A DNA stretch of 60,372 bases from Gnetum montanum (taxonomy: Eukaryota; Streptophyta; Gnetopsida; Gnetales; Gnetaceae), in contig MNCI01008305.1 in assembly GCA_015680685.1 (NCBI GenBank), positions 390,197 to 450,568 on the forward strand, given 5' to 3'. Positions within the stretch are counted from its first letter, which is position 1. Every line of letters starts with the position of its first letter. The position numbers and the translations under genes were made by a program. This document shows positions 1 to 11,473 of the stretch, piece after piece. The notes beneath the pieces were generated by a model that was given only the letters and a program-made list of their open reading frames with translations, was not told the DNA's origin and searched no databases.

Positions 1-616
1 CATACGAATCACAACCGTTCACGCGCGACTCGGTCGAAATCCATAGACTGTAAGCACTTAACATACACCAGACTTCTAACCCGTGAAACCTTGGGTTGGA
101 ACGGTCGTTGTCATCCTAATCTCACTTGTGAAGTTCTATTACGTTGGTTAAGTGAGACTAAGGCTAATGATTTTTATATATTTTTAATTATCTTTTTCGG
201 TGACTAAGTGAGGTATGCAAGGTAAGGAATAAACTATAATCTAATCTTTAATTATCCTAGTTTGTATTCTAACTACTCCTAGCATAAGTATCCAGTCCCA
301 TCTTCTGAGCACATTTTGAGCATTTCCTAACACTGCTGGGTTACCAGACGTTAAGCATCACTGGGTTTACCAAGTGTTTGGATTACGTTTGAGATGGTCG
401 TACTTATGTCTTTAACGAACTACGAATGAACAATAACGATTGAAATTACAATAATGAAAACATTAATAATCAACAAGTAACTAATAAAGCATAAATACAT
501 TAAACTATTTAATCAACAAGTAACTAATAAAGCATAAACACATTAAACTATTAATNGCGTCGACGTGGCCGTGTATATGCGGCCTAGTCGATGCATTGAC
601 TTTTGACACTTCATTA
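1..616 (-). repeat. Truncated Ty3/gypsy LTR, related to the LTRs of element A
   Basis: The sequence aligns by eye with the LTRs at 11474-12369 and 31111-32007: shared CATACGAATC, CGACTCGGTCGAA, GGTTAAGTGAGACT and the GGTTACCAGACGTTAAGC segment near 340. It ends CACTTCATTA at 616, matching the decayed end of the right LTR of A. The left end lies outside the window. No polypurine tract follows it on the right, so it is either a solo LTR or the 5' LTR of a minus-strand element whose body lies to the left. The part corresponding to about 11990-12320 of the A LTR is missing where a single N stands at 556. Confidence 0.8.
468..553. repeat. 43-bp tandem duplication inside the LTR
   Basis: Two adjacent copies start AATCAACAAGTAACTAATAA at 468 and 511 and differ at one visible base (TACATT against CACATT). 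They directly precede the N at 556, so the second copy may be an assembly artefact at a collapsed gap. Confidence 0.85.
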
Positions 617-2715
617 GGTGGTGAATTGAGGTATGCGATGCTGGTGTTTGCGTACGGCAAGGTCAAGCTCAAAAGATCTGTCCTTGTACCTTGTTTGTAA
701 AAGAGAACATGCTTAACTCCCTTCATACCAGCTTGAAACAAACATGATGAGAAAAAGAAAATGTGCATGGTACCAATTCATGTGGAATCAGTGCTTAGAT
801 GGTTGCACTAGTGAGACCCCATGGTCTAGATGCGAGTAGCAAAACATGGAGTTCTGGCAAGCATGAGTTGCTTGCGGAGACATGGCTCTTTAGAGCATGT
901 CCTCCCTCTCGATGTGATATTCCCAAGTCCCTCACCATAGGTAGTGGCCCTGGTGAGCCCTCAAAAAAAAAATCAAATCAACGGGTGATGAGATGCCATT
1001 TACAAAGGAACTCGACGAGACTTGTGAAAGAGGAGCTGTCTTCTTGCATAAGTATGGGCTTACGCAAGAAGATATGTCTCTAGACCTTCAGAAGGGACGG
1101 ATCTAGGAGATGCCTTAGAGACGTTGGCCCTTTGGGTTGGACTCTCCCACTCGTATAGAGAAGGGGAGTTTTTGGGCTTCCTCCAATTGCCCTTGTTTTT
1201 TCATGCAAGGCATTGGATGGAAGGACGTATCAGGTGTTGGGGTTGGTATCTTCCTTCAAGCCTGGCATCTAAAGAGTTGATGGATCCTTGGAGTTGACGG
1301 AGTTCTGAACCCATACAGAAGTGTACTCTCAAAGCTATCCTAGGCTTTGCTCCGAGGACGTCGCTTCTTTGTGCAGGGGAGGATTGTGAGAGATGTCCCA
1401 GAGTGGTGGTTCTCTTGGGCTCTCCCCATGGTTCGGTGGCCATGGAACACTTTGAGGTGCCCTCGAGTGACTCTCGAGTGTTAGAAAGCCCACCCTAGCT
1501 TGGTGGTACCAAGCTAGCAACAGGACACCCTCCTGTTGCAACTCTCTTCTAAGTCCTCTTCATTCCCCTTTCACCGTGGAGAACTACATGGCCCTAATTC
1601 TACGGCAGTCGTAGATATGTAGGCAGCCAAGACTAGATAGTTTTGGTGTGGTGCCAGGCCACACCTTGTACCATATCGTAAGGGATTTAAGGGTGAGGCA
1701 CCTTCCCTTGTAGGTGCATCGTCTTCCCTCCCATTGATTTTGTCTACAAGGTTGTGTGTGTGCTTGTTTGCATGGTGCTCGTTTTGGGGTTGGTTACTCT
1801 CCATGAGGTGCGATGCCATATACGTTAAGAAGCTGTGCTTCTTCTTGCATTCACTTGTGAGATGCTTGCTTGCTTAAGGCATATTCTTTAGGTCTTCCGC
1901 CCCATATCCATTGGATTTTTGTGAATTTCTTAGGGTGCCGGACAATGTTGACGCAATGTTGTTACAATCACAGTTTGTCTGACGCAACATTGTTACAATC
2001 ACAGTTGCTTTTATACTGCAGGGGATTGATGGCGTCTTAAAGAAATGGCAAGTGATTAGGTGATTTGATATTAGGTGATTTGATAGCAACTTTTGTAGTT
2101 GTTTGTCCGATGTGTTTTTTAACCGTGACTTTCCACGGGGACTGTTCAGTAAATTTTGAAAGACATTGCGCAGCACATCACCATTACTATTGCTTTCTAT
2201 CCTATGAAATATAGGCTTTTGACTTTTTAAAGCAGGTAACTGATTTGACAACTCTTATGATTGGTCGTCTAAGTGTATTTTTACTGTGACCTTCCAGAAG
2301 GAACCTCTCACAGGGTAACGGATTGCAACTTGTTTATTGTTTACGTTAGTGTCCATGTGGAATTCACACGCCTTGATTGTGAGAATTGTGGCGTCTTTGT
2401 AAATTTTTAAAGAAATCACGGGTTTGCGATCAATATGTGATCGAAGCATGTCCATTGAATAATGAAGGCATCATTTTAAAAGTGAAATCATACAATGGTG
2501 AAAACAACCCTACCAAATAATAGGGGTTAAATTCACAACTTGTTAGTTGACAAATAGATTTAGCTATCTACCAAACCAATTCTATGTTGTTTTAACTATT
2601 ATGTTAAAGGATAACATGATAAATTCATCATATATTAAGATATTAATTTCCTAATGATCATCATAATTATCTTAGCTTTGTTTCTAAACTATCTAGTTTT
2701 CTATATATGTTCTCA
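617..2715. other. Unassigned sequence, no gene recognised
   Basis: No coding region or known element is recognisable. The part from about 770 to 1860 is richer in GC than its surroundings and has short open frames on both strands without recognisable domains or consistent exon signals. A short direct repeat (1951-2006) and loosely similar stretches near 2100-2150 and 2260-2310 suggest old repeat-derived DNA. It may include the flank of the LTR ending at 616. Confidence 0.4.
1951..2006. repeat. Direct repeat, two 25-bp copies
   Basis: ACGCAATGTTGTTACAATCA plus CAGTT at 1951-1975 recurs at 1982-2006 with two substitutions and a six-base spacer. No function is assigned. Confidence 0.85.
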
Positions 2716-3494
2716 TTTACTGATGAGACACGATATCGCATGGGCTACGATATCGCAATCTGCTGCCATTTCTATAAATAAGAAGCGGCTCTCCCTTGTT
2801 TCGCATTCTAGATCTAGACCGTAGCCAAACTCTTGCCATTTTTCCATTCCAGAGTTAGAATATTTTCCATGTGCCCGCAGCAGGAGTCCCAAAGTGAACG
2901 GATCTTTATTTGAGCAAATACCTGAGCACAAGTTTGTGTATGGAAATAAAGATGAACTTTCGGATAAACTTTGTAGTGCATGGACTAAGCTAAATAGGAC
3001 TTTAATTATTGTTATTTATTATTAAGTGTTTAAATGCTTTCTTAAAACTTAATCTCTCTCAACCCTCAACTCCTATTTAAGTGCATTACGACCGCTTCGA
3101 GTATGTGCGTTACGCTTGGTAATCCCAGCAACGAATAGCATTTGGTAATCCCAGAAGGTTGCATTGGTTCAGGGTGTGAACAGCAAGTGGAAACGGATAC
3201 TGATAATAGGTTAATTAAGACTTAGTTAGTTAAAGTTAGTTAATTAGTCTCTTCACCCTTTCACTCATTAGCATAGGCGATAAAACATAAAAGATATAAA
3301 AATCACATACCTTAGACTTACTTAACCATACAACCGTGACAAATACAAGTAAGTTTGGGAAGACAACGAACAATTAACCTTAAGTGTTCGATAAGACGTG
3401 TAGGCACTTAGTCTGTGGAGTTCGATCGGATCGCGTGTGTAACACTTGTATTCGTATGGTTGAGTGTAGGGGTACTTTGCCACTCATCATTTGC
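2716..3494 (+). mobile_element. Solo LTR of a Ty3/gypsy element (family of element B)
   Basis: The LTR body is 2721-3489. It begins TGATGAGACACGATATCGC and ends ATGGTTGAGTGTAGGGG, then CCACTCATCA, the reverse complement of the start of the B LTRs at 32473 and 40831. The flanks are TTTAC (2716-2720) and TTTGC (3490-3494), a 5-bp target duplication with one change. U3 has repeated CGATATCGC motifs and a TATA box (TATAAATA, about 2773). No internal domain lies on either side, so this is most likely the product of LTR-LTR recombination. Confidence 0.8.
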
Positions 3495-6149
3495 CATTTG
3501 CATATATTAAAAGTTAAGGTTTTCTATTTGCAATTTTTTCCTTCATCTTTTTTTATATTTTCATTTCAATATGTTTTCTACAAGTATGAGTTGTGTCTTA
3601 CGAAAGAGGAGGTGTTAAAGGCTGAAACTTTTTTTTTGACTATATGTATCTTTAAAATATATGTAGCTAACATGATACTTTTATAGAATTTACATAGTAT
3701 ATAAAGGTGCCTAAGTAGAAGTCAAATTGGCATTCTCTTACTTGCACCTAGCCCTTTGATACTACTGAAGATAGATAATTATAACTCCAAGTTATATGCT
3801 CATTTTGAAATAAAGTAACATGTCCAATAAAAATTTATTGTTAAGTTGGTTGACTTTTGTCTTAAAGCCCTCATGAAACTAGGATTATAGCTTATTGGTT
3901 GCAACAAATAAATGGCTTGTAGTTGTGTAAGTCAAAAATTCAATCTTAAAGGGTATGTTGAGATGGTATTACATTGTATTTAAAGCTAGCAAAGCATTAT
4001 GTTGGATGTAAGGCTTGGGGTTAGTCATAGTTTTATTTTAAACCTTTCGTAAGCAAATATATCTCATTCACTAATTTTTGCATTGTACAAGCTATATTAT
4101 GTTTAGATATATGCTAGTTATATGAAATTTTCAACTTATGTCCATTGAAACCCTCTTGGATCTAGTGAACCACTTAGTTTCAAAATTCTTTTTATGGAAT
4201 TTTTTAAATCCATAATTCACTGTTGTTGACTAGTTTTCCATGCCAAAATTCTTATCACTAAGTTAACACCTCATTGTGCACTATGAATGAACAATTTAGG
4301 ATTTGAGAACCCAATAAGCCTTGGACACTTGGTTGATGCAGTTTGACCCACCGTGAGTTTCAAAATCTTGTCCATTGCATAAATTAGGTTGAAGGTCAAA
4401 TTAACTAATAAGGTTTTTGTGCAATACCAAGTTAGATCATACTTGATTTTCTTAAGCATCTTTATAGAATTTCCTAAAAGAAAATTGAAAGGCAACTTTT
4501 TTAATTATTTTTATAAAATTATATAAGAAAATGAAAATGAAAAAAGTGCATCTAAATCTAAATGTTTTTTAACATAGGTAAAAATGGGTGAGGGGGAGGA
4601 GGGGGTGGGTGGGAACTTGAAATAAGTGAAACATAGGTACACCCCAAGATATATAGTTCAATTAGATCTTTATATAGCTTAGCATTGTACATCGAAATTG
4701 AATGCATGACTTGGATAAGTGTCTTATTACTAGGTAATACCTCATTATTTAACCTAAGTAAAAATGATATACCATTGGTTAAAAAAGGTTAAAAAAGGGA
4801 GGACAGTGCATAATTAAAAAGTACCAAAAGTGATCTCGTTATGAATTTGGCTGAACAATCCTTTTATTATAATGAAATCTTTATATTGGGTTTATTTTAT
4901 ATGTAATTCCCGACCCTTCTCTAATGTTTAAGCCTAACCATGGTTTGTTAGAAGCCTTCCCTTCTTTGAATATGACAGCCCCACTCAGCAAACAAAACAG
5001 TAGGAACGCGGATTCTATCTAGGGACCTGCGCTTTTACTCCTCATGCTAGGGCAACAGTCGGGAAAAATTTGCACGCTTCATAACCCTGAGCGATTTTGG
5101 CCGGTATCCTCAAAGCATCGTGGCCGCTGTTTGATCGCAAATTTTGGGGCATGTCAGCCAGAAAAATTTGTGTAAGCAAAGATAAGTAATCTCCTTTTTG
5201 ACATTTGTTACTTCCCAAAACGTTCCATCGCTATTGATTATTTATTTGACTGCTCAATAAAGCATCAGCTCGATTCCCATGGACCGCTGTTCAATCCGCA
5301 TTCATGGCGAAACATGACAGGGTAATCAAGCTTTCAAAAGTGCACCGAAAATCGAAGTCATAATCATAATCATTCCCGGGACTAATTTTCCAGGCGATTG
5401 ACTTTTACCCAATGATATCTCGGCCTGAATTTGTTTGTAGTTTTTGGATCACCATTGGATTTAACCGTGGATCAAGACTCAAGCAGTTACCTCCACCGTC
5501 ATATCTACACAGGTAGGCTATGTTGACATAGGGACTTGGAATAGAATATATGTATGAAGCTTGAATTCAGCTATAGAAGTTTTAACTGTACATTTATACA
5601 TGTCGGCATACTAGATTGCCATAGGATAGCTCCAATATTTTATGGATAGCAAGTGCTATTTCACGTGTTCCAAGTTTGAACACAGGTGACAGCGGTAGGG
5701 GCCGTTGCAGACACAGATGTTGATAGATAAAGGGAGAATGATTTAACAAACAATCAAAGTGGGGACTGGGGATTGGGGAGTAGGTTGGAATACTGGGGCA
5801 TCGACATAATTTGCAGGGTAGGGTAGTGCGGTGCAGCAGAACAATAGAGGGTTTCACATCACATCCAACTATCATTGAATCCAGACAGACAGAACCCGCA
5901 GTAGCAATTTTTTCAACCCACTTTGTGCATATCAGTAGAGGCACTTACAGAAGATTCAAATGTAGATGTGCATATTCACAAACCCAAAGAGGAGGAGGGT
6001 AAATTCTTATTTCCCTGGATAATTCAGCGATATAATCTGATAACCCAATAGAAAGCACTATATAAGCATATTCAGCCAGAACCTGTATATCATTGATTGC
6101 TTGTGCAGCATGCGCCATCATTGATGGAACATTATTATTGTTTTGTTTA
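3495..6149. other. Intergenic sequence downstream of the XTH gene
   Basis: From 3495 to about 4980 the sequence is AT-rich and nothing is recognised. From about 4980 to 5560 it is less AT-rich and looks low-copy, but no open frame or domain stands out. The part from about 5590 to 6149 lies downstream of the XTH stop and should contain its 3' UTR. Short open frames here on both strands show no recognisable protein family. No polyadenylation signal could be fixed with confidence. Confidence 0.45.
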
Positions 6150-7873
6150 TCAGGTACCTGAGAGGCACTCTGCAGGAGGCACTCGGTACCTGGACTTATC
6201 AGCACAGTAGTCATAGATCATGTGGTGCATCCTTACCCATTTGTAAAGCCTGGCCTGGAGTGGGCTCAGCCTGCTGTAACTGAGCCCCTCCCACCAGTTC
6301 CTGGTGTTGTAGACACAGCCTGGGTTCTGGGGTAATTGGCAAGCCTGGATTTGCAGGTCCTTGTAGTATACTATAAATGGAGCCTTGCTCCAGTCTATCT
6401 TTTCCAAGCCTCCTCTTGTGGCCCAGTTGTCTGCATTCCACAGTGTGGATATGATCTCCATGCTTTGTTTCATGGGGAATGGCACCCTCCTGGCCTCGTT
6501 GTTCTTGTATACTCTGATGGGTATGCTGTCAACGAAGAATCTGCCAAATTGTCTCCAGTAAGTCACACGAACTAAATAAGAAAACCTTGGTTAAATTCTG
6601 GTCATGGAACAAGAGAGATTTATGAAAAACAACTATAGACTTTCTTTTTGATATCGAGCATGATGTAGTTGCAGCAACAAGATAGAAAGATTCCTAGCTG
6701 CAGAGACTTGGTACCGTGAGCTAACTAAAGGAAGTCCTTTCTGTTTCTAGACCTGGAAGGAATTCTGAAAATTCAGATCCTTCATTGACCTCACAAAAAC
6801 AGTACCATGGCCCACATTGTGGTAAATTGAACAGCTGAAAATTAGGTTACCGATCTGGAGCATTGAATTTGCTTTACAGCTGCAGGGACATGATACCCCA
6901 GAAAATCTATATTTACCATATGCGTCTGACAGGAGGCTAGATTATAGAGAATTGTAATGTAATGTAAAAGCAGAGTAGATTCATGACAACTACTTTCAGT
7001 CCACGGTGGTAAAAATTGGGAACCGTACTTACATAAGGTGGTTGTGATTCCACAGGATGGAGTATTTGTGAAACTCCAGAGAAGGATCGAACCAGAGGTT
7101 CACTCGCTGCTCTCTTCCTCCTTGACCATTAACGTACACATTCGTCTGCACTGTGTATGGTTGCCCTGATCTGTTGCCTAAAAACTCAAAGTCCAGTTCA
7201 TCCCTGGTGTCTGAATTATTGGAGCAAAGCTGCGGCAAAACCAGAAAAAATGAGAAATCAAACATTCAATACAACTTCACAAACTATTCTGATAACCCAC
7301 AACAATTCAAAAGATCAGGGCATGGAGCACAGTTGATTACGTAAAATGCAGTGACTGTTCCAGCAGAGTCCCCTGGAACAAGCTTTATCTTGACGCTCAC
7401 CAGACCAAACATGTACTGGTTCTTGGACTTGATTCCAGCCCCTGCTCTTGAACCAGAAATCATGTCAATTATTACCAGAAGCAAAACATCACACCACATA
7501 AAACCCACCCCATCCTCAAAATTCCGAACAGACAGGCAATAAATTAAATCCACTTAGATATTTACTGATGGCTCAAACAGTAGAACAAAAATAAACCCAT
7601 AAACCCATTTCGAGTCCAATGCAAAACCACAGCTAGCAGTACGAGCGAGAAATAATGGAGGCATGAAACAATAATTGCAAAGTGAACAAGGAATGATAAT
7701 ATACCGGAGCTCTGGTCCAGAATCAGCTGAATTGTATTGTTATCAGGAGCTGTTTTGACATGGTTTGGGGTCCAAGTGGGAGCAAAGTTTTCTGGATACC
7801 ATGCTGCACAGCATAAGCTGCACAGGCTTGCTAGGAATAGGATCAGCAACACGTTAAACCACGAACTGCTCAT
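6150..7873 (-). CDS. XTH: Xyloglucan endotransglucosylase/hydrolase (GH16), four exons
   Basis: Exons on the minus strand are 7873-7705, 7441-7341, 7229-7033 and 6540-6150, giving 285 residues, normal for XTH. Introns (263, 111 and 492 bp; phases 1, 0, 2) are all GT...CAG; the third has a GTAAGT donor. Residues 1-24 form a signal peptide, so the enzyme is secreted to the cell wall, where XTHs cut and religate or hydrolyse xyloglucan during wall loosening. The catalytic motif [11 protein letters not shown] spans residues 99-109, with predicted nucleophile E101 and acid/base E105. The usual N-glycosylation site follows (N109-R-S). The C-terminal XET domain has NWWEG, WVR, YDYC and PPAEC with its conserved cysteines. 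The start is the ATG at 7873; an upstream in-frame TTG at 7906 is not a credible start because it lies close to or upstream of the predicted transcription start. No frameshift or stop is seen. The RDEL variant and NRSGQPY resemble the subgroup around Arabidopsis XTH6/7 (from family knowledge); transferase or hydrolase activity is not decided. Confidence 0.95.
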
Positions 7874-7920
7874 GGCTTGGCTAACACAATTGACACGCAA
7901 CTTCAATGATCAGGCCCCCA

Positions 7921-7928
7921 TATTTATA
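7921..7928 (-). promoter_or_regulatory. TATA box of the XTH gene
   Basis: TATAAATA on the minus strand, about 50 nt upstream of the ATG at 7873. A start about 30 nt downstream would give a short 5' UTR of roughly 20 nt. Confidence 0.7.
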
Positions 7929-9450
7929 CACTTTCTTGGCACGGGATGTCCATGGAAAAACTTGTGAACAGCACAGCACGAGGGTATTTGAAATCATAAA
8001 ATGGGAGGATTCTGGGCCACATTGCATAACTGCTTAGATCATGAACAAGAGAATTCTTACAGACCAAAGAAAATAAATCGTCCTGCTTCTGGCCGCATTC
8101 ATGCACTTTACCGTGCTGGAATCATTTGTTTTGAAATGGGTGTCTTGGATGTTGATTCCTCAATTGGCACATATTATCAGGTCAAAGAGGAGTAGTGAAC
8201 TTACTTACATGCTAATATCTGCATTAACACAAGTTGCTAGGCCAACATGCTTTCTTTGGTGGGAAGATTTGATGTTAATTCGTGCATTGTTGGCACAATT
8301 TATGAGGCAAAAAACTTCTAGTGTTTCTGGGGGAGTTGATTCCTGTACTGACACGTGATTTCAGGCTGAAAACCCAGGTTTTGAGCGCGTAAAGTGGAAT
8401 CTGTTACGCCAAATCCCTGTCGGCATCTTGGTTTTCACTGGGGAGTTGTCTTTTAAAGAACCAACAAAACGTACGGGCCTACTGGCTTCTGTGTGCCACG
8501 AAAAAATGTTTCTTCTTATCTGTTTGCATCAAATGTTTACGAGAGGAAGCTTTTGTGCTTTTATTGATTCTCCGTAAGCAATGATGAGCTTGTACAGTGG
8601 ATTTATTGAACTCTATGGCCTTTTCTGTCTGCTTAAAACACTTGTCTCCATCCTTTTCTTCAAATCGATGTTTCATCTGCATACCGCATTATTGGCATTT
8701 GGCCGCACTTTACTTTCATTCAGCTCCCAACACTCACATTGCCCTTTCATTCCTCTCAAAAAGCAGGAGGAGAAAGAAATCCATTATGAAATATAAGTCG
8801 GTGCCTTTACTGATTTCATCAAACTCAGAAATGCAGATCTGTGAAGCTGGGCCTGGGAAGAGCAGAGCAAAGAGCTACTTTGTTGAAAGAAAATGAAAGT
8901 TGGCAGGAAAACAGTGACCCCTTTAATCCAAGGATGGCTGCAATAGGTCCAGGTCCATTCAAATTTAAAGTCAATTATGTTTGCTGGCTTTCTTTCATGG
9001 TTTTCATTGCATCAGGAATCATTTAAAGTCCTGCACGTTACAGCCTTAACAGGGAGAGCAACTAAATATTGAACGGATTCATGACGTTGACACATGAATG
9101 GAAGAACTAAAAAAACTCTGTCCTTTGCAAGGAAATGAAATATAGTGAAATAAACCCAGCACATGCTAATCATGGGTTCTGTATCACACGTAATTCTGTA
9201 TGCATGCGATGGAGGGGTTAGATTCGTAGAGCTCTTGAGTGGATGCCATCCGGAAAACACAACTGATTTGATTTGATATAGAGGTTTTGGCCTATCATGC
9301 CTGCATTTCATTAATTATGTCAATAAAAATTGACAGGGACTTCTTTTTTCTCACCCAAGAACGAGTCCACCGACAGGGAACAGGTAGCAACGAGGAATAT
9401 CCAGGATTTGCAAATCGAAGGTTGTGGATGCTGTTGTAAGAAGCAAAGAC
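7929..9450. other. Upstream region of the XTH gene
   Basis: No gene is recognised. A G-box core CACGTG lies at 8352-8357, about 480 bp upstream of the XTH start codon; its use is not shown. Two similar stretches (about 8145-8195 and 8263-8315, both with GATGTTRATTC and TTGGCACA) look like an old local duplication. Confidence 0.45.
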
Positions 9451-10429
9451 GAGTAAATAATATTGATAATTTGGAAGGGGGAGTTTATTTTACCTGGTCA
9501 TGAAGTTTATTTACAAATTAGACCTACAAGACCCTATTTAAACTAAAAGGTGGATCCTAAAAATAAAATAGGAAAAATTCAAAGTAGAGCAACAAAGAAG
9601 TATCAAAGAGAGGTGAATCTCCAGCCCAACATAAATGGAAAGGCTCAACAATATATTTAAACTAAATGTATTCATTCATTCATTGTCAAGGGTTGGGGAA
9701 ACTACCATTAGATTGGGGTCAAGGGAAGAGGGTGTTGAAACCTAAAACATTTTTTATAATAGTAGTTGCCTTTTAGACATGGTTAAATTATATTAGAAAG
9801 AAACAATGAAAAAGTAAAATATGCTAATGAAAGAATAGATAGTAGTGTTGGATTAGCATAATAGTAACTTTGGAAATCTTGTTCATACCATGAACATCAT
9901 ATTGCAAAGAAAGAGGTCATGTTTCAATAACTAAGAATTATGATGCCACAACAACAAATGATAGTACAATAGATTATAGAGAAAATTAGATGTTGAAAGT
10001 TGGTGGTTGCAATTGGGAGAATTAGATGTTGAAACAATTTCTGAACCTGTTGAAGCTTTGGGTAATTTAGTGAAGTAACAATATGAAAAAGTAAAATGCT
10101 GAACATCTTCGATCTGTTAGGATTCCAACAAATTGAAATGAAAAAGATAATTTAAAAATGGTTGGTCATGATATCATAACAAAAATAATGCACATCTTCA
10201 TCTTGTGTGATACAATTTTAGATGTTTATCAAACAATGTTTAAAAGTGATAGACCATGTCCTATTATTGGAAAATTTAGTGATTCAACTACTCAAGGAAA
10301 AGTTTAGGACAATTGTAGCAACTTGAAAGAAGAAAAATTGACATAAATGAAGATCTTAAGCAAGAAGAGCTTGCAAAGAAAATAAAAGAATAGAAAAAAG
10401 TAAACATAACATAAGCAAATGCTAAGTTA
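9451..10429. other. AT-rich sequence before the LINE remnant
   Basis: No gene is recognised. It may include 5' parts of the LINE whose endonuclease begins near 10430, but the protein signal is too weak to say so. Confidence 0.35.
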
Positions 10430-10870
10430 GCTTTCCTAAACACATAGTATATTGCAATAATCAAAGATAGGGCATTTTCAAATAAAATAAAATAAAATAA
10501 AATGCCAAAATACTTTGCACTATGGATTTTTGAATATAGATGATGGGAATACGACTAAAATGACTGCATTATATAATAATGGGTCTTGTTAGGAGTTTGA
10601 TATTTTTGAAGTGGTTGAAACTTGGAAAGAAGAAGATTTTGAAAAATTTAAGTTGTTTGGTTTTAGTAAAATAAAGGTAGTATGTGTTAGATCTGACAAA
10701 TAGAGATGACCATTTGGAGGATAATTTTGTATTTTCAAAAAAAGGCTTCAAATGTAATTAAGGTGGAAAGGATTTCTAAGTATAAACAATATATTTTGTT
10801 GAATTTTTTTGGAGGGAAAGTTTGGTCATTTATATAATAACAAGGGTAAATCCTATATCAGCAATTACAA
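10430..10870 (+). pseudogene. LINE-1 remnant: N-terminal half of the endonuclease domain
   Basis: Around 10520-10860 the plus strand reads EFDIFEVVETWKEE, FEKFKLFGFSKIKVV, then FGG and SKYKQYI, interrupted by stops and frameshifts. This order (DI..x..ETW, a GF strand, then a GG turn) fits the first half of an L1-type exonuclease-endonuclease-phosphatase domain, which nicks target DNA for LINE insertion. The second half appears on the same strand at 42095-42570. The remaining unmatched DNA between the halves, outside the inserted elements, is about the length expected for the missing middle of the domain, so they are probably one LINE split by later insertions. Confidence 0.6.
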
Positions 10871-10879
10871 TAGCAATAT

Positions 10880-11468
10880 CATCATGGAGGGAAGAAGATC
10901 CTTTAGCAAAACAAATGAACACCCAGACCATGAATCCAACTAGGAACTAGACCATTAGAAGGATCATGTGTCAACTCTAAGGGTAGAGGATCCCAATGAC
11001 ATTTCCAACTAACCAACAAGCCCTAGGCATTCCTATAGGGCATCAAAACCAAAAACCAAAAAAAGTTCATGTGTAACATCACAAAGTTAATTTAAAACAG
11101 AGAGTACGCATATCTGAGAAAGTAGAAGAACACATAATTTACGAGCACCATGTTGGCTCATCTTGCAAGGAGTCATGAATGTAGAATGTTGTCATCATGC
11201 ATTCATGGATATTTTCCCACAAATGAAAGTTGGAGAATGCTTTCAAGATGCATTTATAGGGAGAGTTTAGGCACTTATTACTAAAAGTGTGAGCATTCTG
11301 CTAGAGCCAAATCTCCTAGGTGACCTCTACCCATAATGAAATCTCATGCAAGTGTCTATAAATGATAAGCCCTTTTGAAATCATTGCCTAGCACTAATCC
11401 TATAGGATCCCAGTCCACACGTGCATGAATTGACTTACACCCTTTGTAAACAAACATTTCTTAAAAAG
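10880..11468 (-). pseudogene. LINE-2 remnant: end of the zinc-binding zf-RVT domain and 3' tail
   Basis: Reading leftwards from 11468, the minus strand gives HLFKKCLFTKGV followed by FMHVW. This is the second half of the Cys/His zf-RVT domain found C-terminal to reverse transcriptase in plant L1-type LINEs (C..C....HLF..C). The first half is at 32013-32467. The open frame continues across the insertion of element A if one copy of its GTGTG target duplication is counted. The 3' UTR and tail probably occupy 10880-11150; no clear poly(A) end or target duplication was found. Confidence 0.7.
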
Positions 11469-11473
11469 GTGTG

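Noticed and set aside
617-2715. Possible host gene in the GC-richer part near 800-1560
   Set aside because: Open frames on both strands are short, without family motifs or consistent exon borders; not enough to call a gene.
5594-6214. Open frames next to the XTH stop (116 and 89 residues)
   Set aside because: They overlap each other and the end of the XTH gene, have no recognisable domain and no splice logic; they fit 3' UTR and intergenic sequence.
7874-7906. Upstream extension of the XTH protein by 11 residues from position 7906
   Set aside because: The codon at 7906 is TTG, not ATG, and lies close to or upstream of the transcription start expected from the TATA box at 7921-7928. The signal peptide starts naturally at the ATG at 7873.
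8145-8315. Functional tandem promoter elements upstream of XTH
   Set aside because: The two similar stretches are too diverged to argue for function; recorded only as a probable old duplication.
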